The notes under the pieces: generated by a model
What the model saw: only the letters and a program-made list of their open reading frames with translations
Database searches by the model: none
What the model was told of the DNA's origin: nothing
In this document: in pieces, positions 5,443 to 6,800 of the stretch
How positions within the stretch are numbered: position 1 is the first letter of the stretch
How the letters are laid out: each line of letters opens with the position of its first letter
Source of the DNA: Nocardioides sp.
GTDB taxonomy: Bacteria > Actinomycetota > Actinomycetes > Propionibacteriales > Nocardioidaceae
Reading direction: 5' to 3'
Assembly (NCBI GenBank): GCA_023252065.1
Contig: JAHEXO010000073.1
Location: 1 to 6,800, forward strand
DNA: 6,800 nt
Program-made: the position numbers and the translations under genes

Positions 5443-6005
5443 GAGAGGGGGAAGGTGTCGAGCAGCTCGTGGCGGGGGCGCCCGCGGGGGCCCTCGCCGA
5501 GGTACGACGCCACGAGGGCGAGGTGGGAGACGGTCCAGGCCGGACCGCGGTAGGTGTCCAGCAGCCGGACCCAGCTGGTCACGTCGTCGGGGTGGCCGAG
5601 CCGAGCCAGGGTCAGGTGGGGGCGGAACCGCTGCCCGTCGACCGGTACGCCGGCCCGGTTGGCGGCCGCCCGGGCTCCGGTGGCCGCCCGGGAGAGCTCG
5701 GTGCGGCCCGCCTCGTCGAGGTCGAGCCCGGCCCAGAGCACCTTGGCGCGGGTCACATTCGGGAACGCGCCGCCGCCGGCCACCGCGGTCTCGAAGGCGG
5801 TACGACGCGTGGCCGCCCGCCCCAGCCGCTCGACGAGGTCGTCGAGCTTCCGGTCGGGCACGTCGGCGAGGAAGGCCAGCGTCACGTGCAGGTGCTCGGC
5901 CGGCGCCCAGCGGAACGGCCCGGCAGCACGGCGTACCTCCAGAAAGGCGTCGAGGTGCTCGATCGTCTCGGGGGGCGGGGTCACCGCGACGAACATCCGA
6001 GTCAT
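5436..6005 (-). CDS. thpR: RNA 2',3'-cyclic phosphodiesterase / 2'-5' RNA ligase
   Basis: This belongs to the 2H phosphoesterase superfamily. Members hydrolyse 2',3'-cyclic phosphate RNA ends to 2'-phosphates and can join tRNA half-molecules through a 2'-5' bond in vitro; the physiological substrate is unsettled. The 189-residue product has the two diagnostic HxTx motifs, H40-V-T42-L and H130-L-T132-L, the second in the typical RFRPHLTLAR context. The N-terminus RMFVAVTPPPE is the usual first strand of the fold, and the length is normal. The start is uncertain: ATG 6005 is chosen, ATG 5996 (three residues shorter) is nearly as good, and neither has a clear Shine-Dalgarno. An in-frame start at 6056 would overlap the VIT gene. 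It begins 25 nt after the VIT stop, so co-transcription is likely. The stop lies in the long hairpin. Confidence 0.92.
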   Translation of the reverse strand: MTRMFVAVTPPPETIEHLDAFLEVRRAAGPFRWAPAEHLHVTLAFLADVPDRKLDDLVERLGRAATRRTAFETAVAGGGAFPNVTRAKVLWAGLDLDEAGRTELSRAATGARAAANRAGVPVDGQRFRPHLTLARLGHPDDVTSWVRLLDTYRGPAWTVSHLALVASYLGEGPRGRPRHELLDTFPLSR

Positions 6006-6030
6006 CGGCCGGCCCGCACAAGGGACGCGC

Positions 6031-6762
6031 TCAGATGTGGGTCCCGACCAGGGCACCCACGGCGTAGGTGACGCCCATGGCGATCAGGCCGCCGCCGACG
6101 TTGCGCAGCACAGCCTTGCGCCACGGGCTGTAGCCGAGCCGGGCACTGACGACGCCGGCCACCGCCAGCGCGATCGCGACGGTGACCACGGTCGCCCAGA
6201 TGCGCACGTGGACAGGGCTCAGCGTGATCACCAGCAACGGCAGCAGCGCGCCGACGGTGAAGGCGACCATCGAGGCGAACGCCGCGTGCCACGGGTTGGT
6301 CAGGTTGTCCGGGTCGATGCCGAACTCGATGTCGGCGTGCGCGGCCAGCGCGTCGTGGGCGGTCAGCTCCTGGGCGACCTTCTTGGCGGTCTCGCGGCTG
6401 AGGCCCTTGCGCTCGTACATCTTGGCCAGCTCGCGCTGCTCGGTCTCCGGCATCTTCGCCAGCTCCTCGGCCTCGAGAGCCAGCATCGACTTCTCGGAGT
6501 CCTTCTGGGTGCTCACCGAGACGTACTCACCGGTCCCCATGCTCAGCGCGCCGGCGACCAGTCCGGCGATGCCCGCGACGAGCACGGGCGTCCGCTCGGA
6601 CGTCGCACCCGCCACGCCCATCACGATGCCGGCCGTCGAGACGATGCCGTCGTTGGCGCCGAGGACGCCGGCCCGCAGCCAGTTGAGGCGGTTGCCGACG
6701 TCGTCGCCGATCTCCTCGTGCCAGTGCTGGGGGTTCTGGTCGGTCCCGATCTCCATGCTCAC
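6031..6762 (-). CDS. VIT1/CCC1 family iron/manganese transporter
   Basis: This is a membrane protein of the vacuolar iron transporter family (VIT1/CCC1, DUF125). Plant and yeast members carry Fe2+ or Mn2+ out of the cytosol into vacuoles; a bacterial member would presumably export these metals or limit their toxicity, which is inference. The 243-residue product shows GVLGANDGIVSTAGIVMGVAGA (first helix, about 32-53, with D38), a second helix ending GALSMGTGEYVSVSTQKDSE (71-90), and then a cytoplasmic Glu-rich helical insertion (about 91-150). Three further helices follow at about 160-180, 187-206 and 222-240. The second-helix Met75 and Glu79 and the Glu-rich insert match the family's metal-binding positions. 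GTG 6762 follows GAGGAGG by 8 nt; ATG 6756, with GAGG 7 nt ahead, is an equally reasonable start. Confidence 0.92.
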   Translation of the reverse strand: MSMEIGTDQNPQHWHEEIGDDVGNRLNWLRAGVLGANDGIVSTAGIVMGVAGATSERTPVLVAGIAGLVAGALSMGTGEYVSVSTQKDSEKSMLALEAEELAKMPETEQRELAKMYERKGLSRETAKKVAQELTAHDALAAHADIEFGIDPDNLTNPWHAAFASMVAFTVGALLPLLVITLSPVHVRIWATVVTVAIALAVAGVVSARLGYSPWRKAVLRNVGGGLIAMGVTYAVGALVGTHI

Positions 6763-6792
6763 CCCTCGATCCTCCTCAGGGGTGCCGACACC
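6760..6792 (-). promoter_or_regulatory. Hairpin around the VIT ribosome-binding site
   Basis: In the minus-strand mRNA a 7-bp stem CACCCCT/AGGGGTG (6784-6778 with 6766-6760) places GAGGAGG in an 11-nt loop and the candidate GTG start at the end of the 3' arm. The same CACC (6784-6781) can instead pair with GGTG at 6792-6789 across a TCGG tetraloop, so the two helices exclude each other. It could tune translation or be chance in GC-rich sequence; no known riboswitch is recognised. The window ends 8 nt further on. Confidence 0.3.
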
Positions 6793-6800
6793 TGCAAGCC

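Noticed and set aside
6006..6056. Longer thpR beginning at 6056
   Set aside because: The extra 17 residues do not fit the family N-terminus and would overlap the VIT coding end by 26 nt; starts at 6005 or 5996 fit better.

Overview
The window looks like ordinary chromosome from a high-GC actinobacterium, possibly a Nocardioides-like member of the Propionibacteriales. The genus is an inference from general resemblance, not a sequence match. Supporting signs are third-position GC saturation that creates long false antisense frames, frequent GTG starts, GTGA-type gene overlaps, TANNNT-type -10 elements, and the pairing of tadA with the small acidic 'tRNA adenosine deaminase-associated' protein family, which is typical of actinobacteria. 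All but one of the genes lie on the minus strand.

Layout by coordinate. Positions 51-184 hold a tRNA-Ser(CGA) gene with encoded CCA and a strong hairpin terminator behind it, both minus. Positions 195-1168 hold tadA and, upstream of it, the deaminase-associated protein gene; the two overlap by 4 nt, and the tRNA starts 10 nt after the tadA stop, so the three may share a transcript. Divergent from them at 1300-1941 is upp (uracil phosphoribosyltransferase), the only plus-strand gene, whose promoter position suggests a leaderless mRNA. Convergent to upp is a minus-strand transhydrogenase operon: pntAA (5219-3936), pntAB (3939-3607), pntB (3607-2222), then a 57-residue single-pass membrane protein of unknown function (2177-2004). 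Upstream of pnt, and separated from it by a 69-nt hairpin, lie a 2'-5' RNA ligase/cyclic phosphodiesterase gene (6005-5436) and a VIT1/CCC1-type metal transporter gene (6762-6031), 25 nt apart and probably co-transcribed.

Functionally there are four units: wobble decoding (TadA, tRNA), pyrimidine salvage (Upp), NADPH supply driven by the proton gradient (PntAA-AB-B), and Fe/Mn handling plus RNA-end processing (VIT, ThpR). I see no mobile element, CRISPR array, phage gene or defence system. I do not think the window contains a clearly new biological system. The most noteworthy details are non-coding: the 69-nt inverted repeat between thpR and pntAA, alternative hairpins around the VIT ribosome-binding site, the probable leaderless upp, and the uncharacterised small membrane protein behind pntB. 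No gene-free stretch exceeds 300 bases; the longest is 5220-5435.
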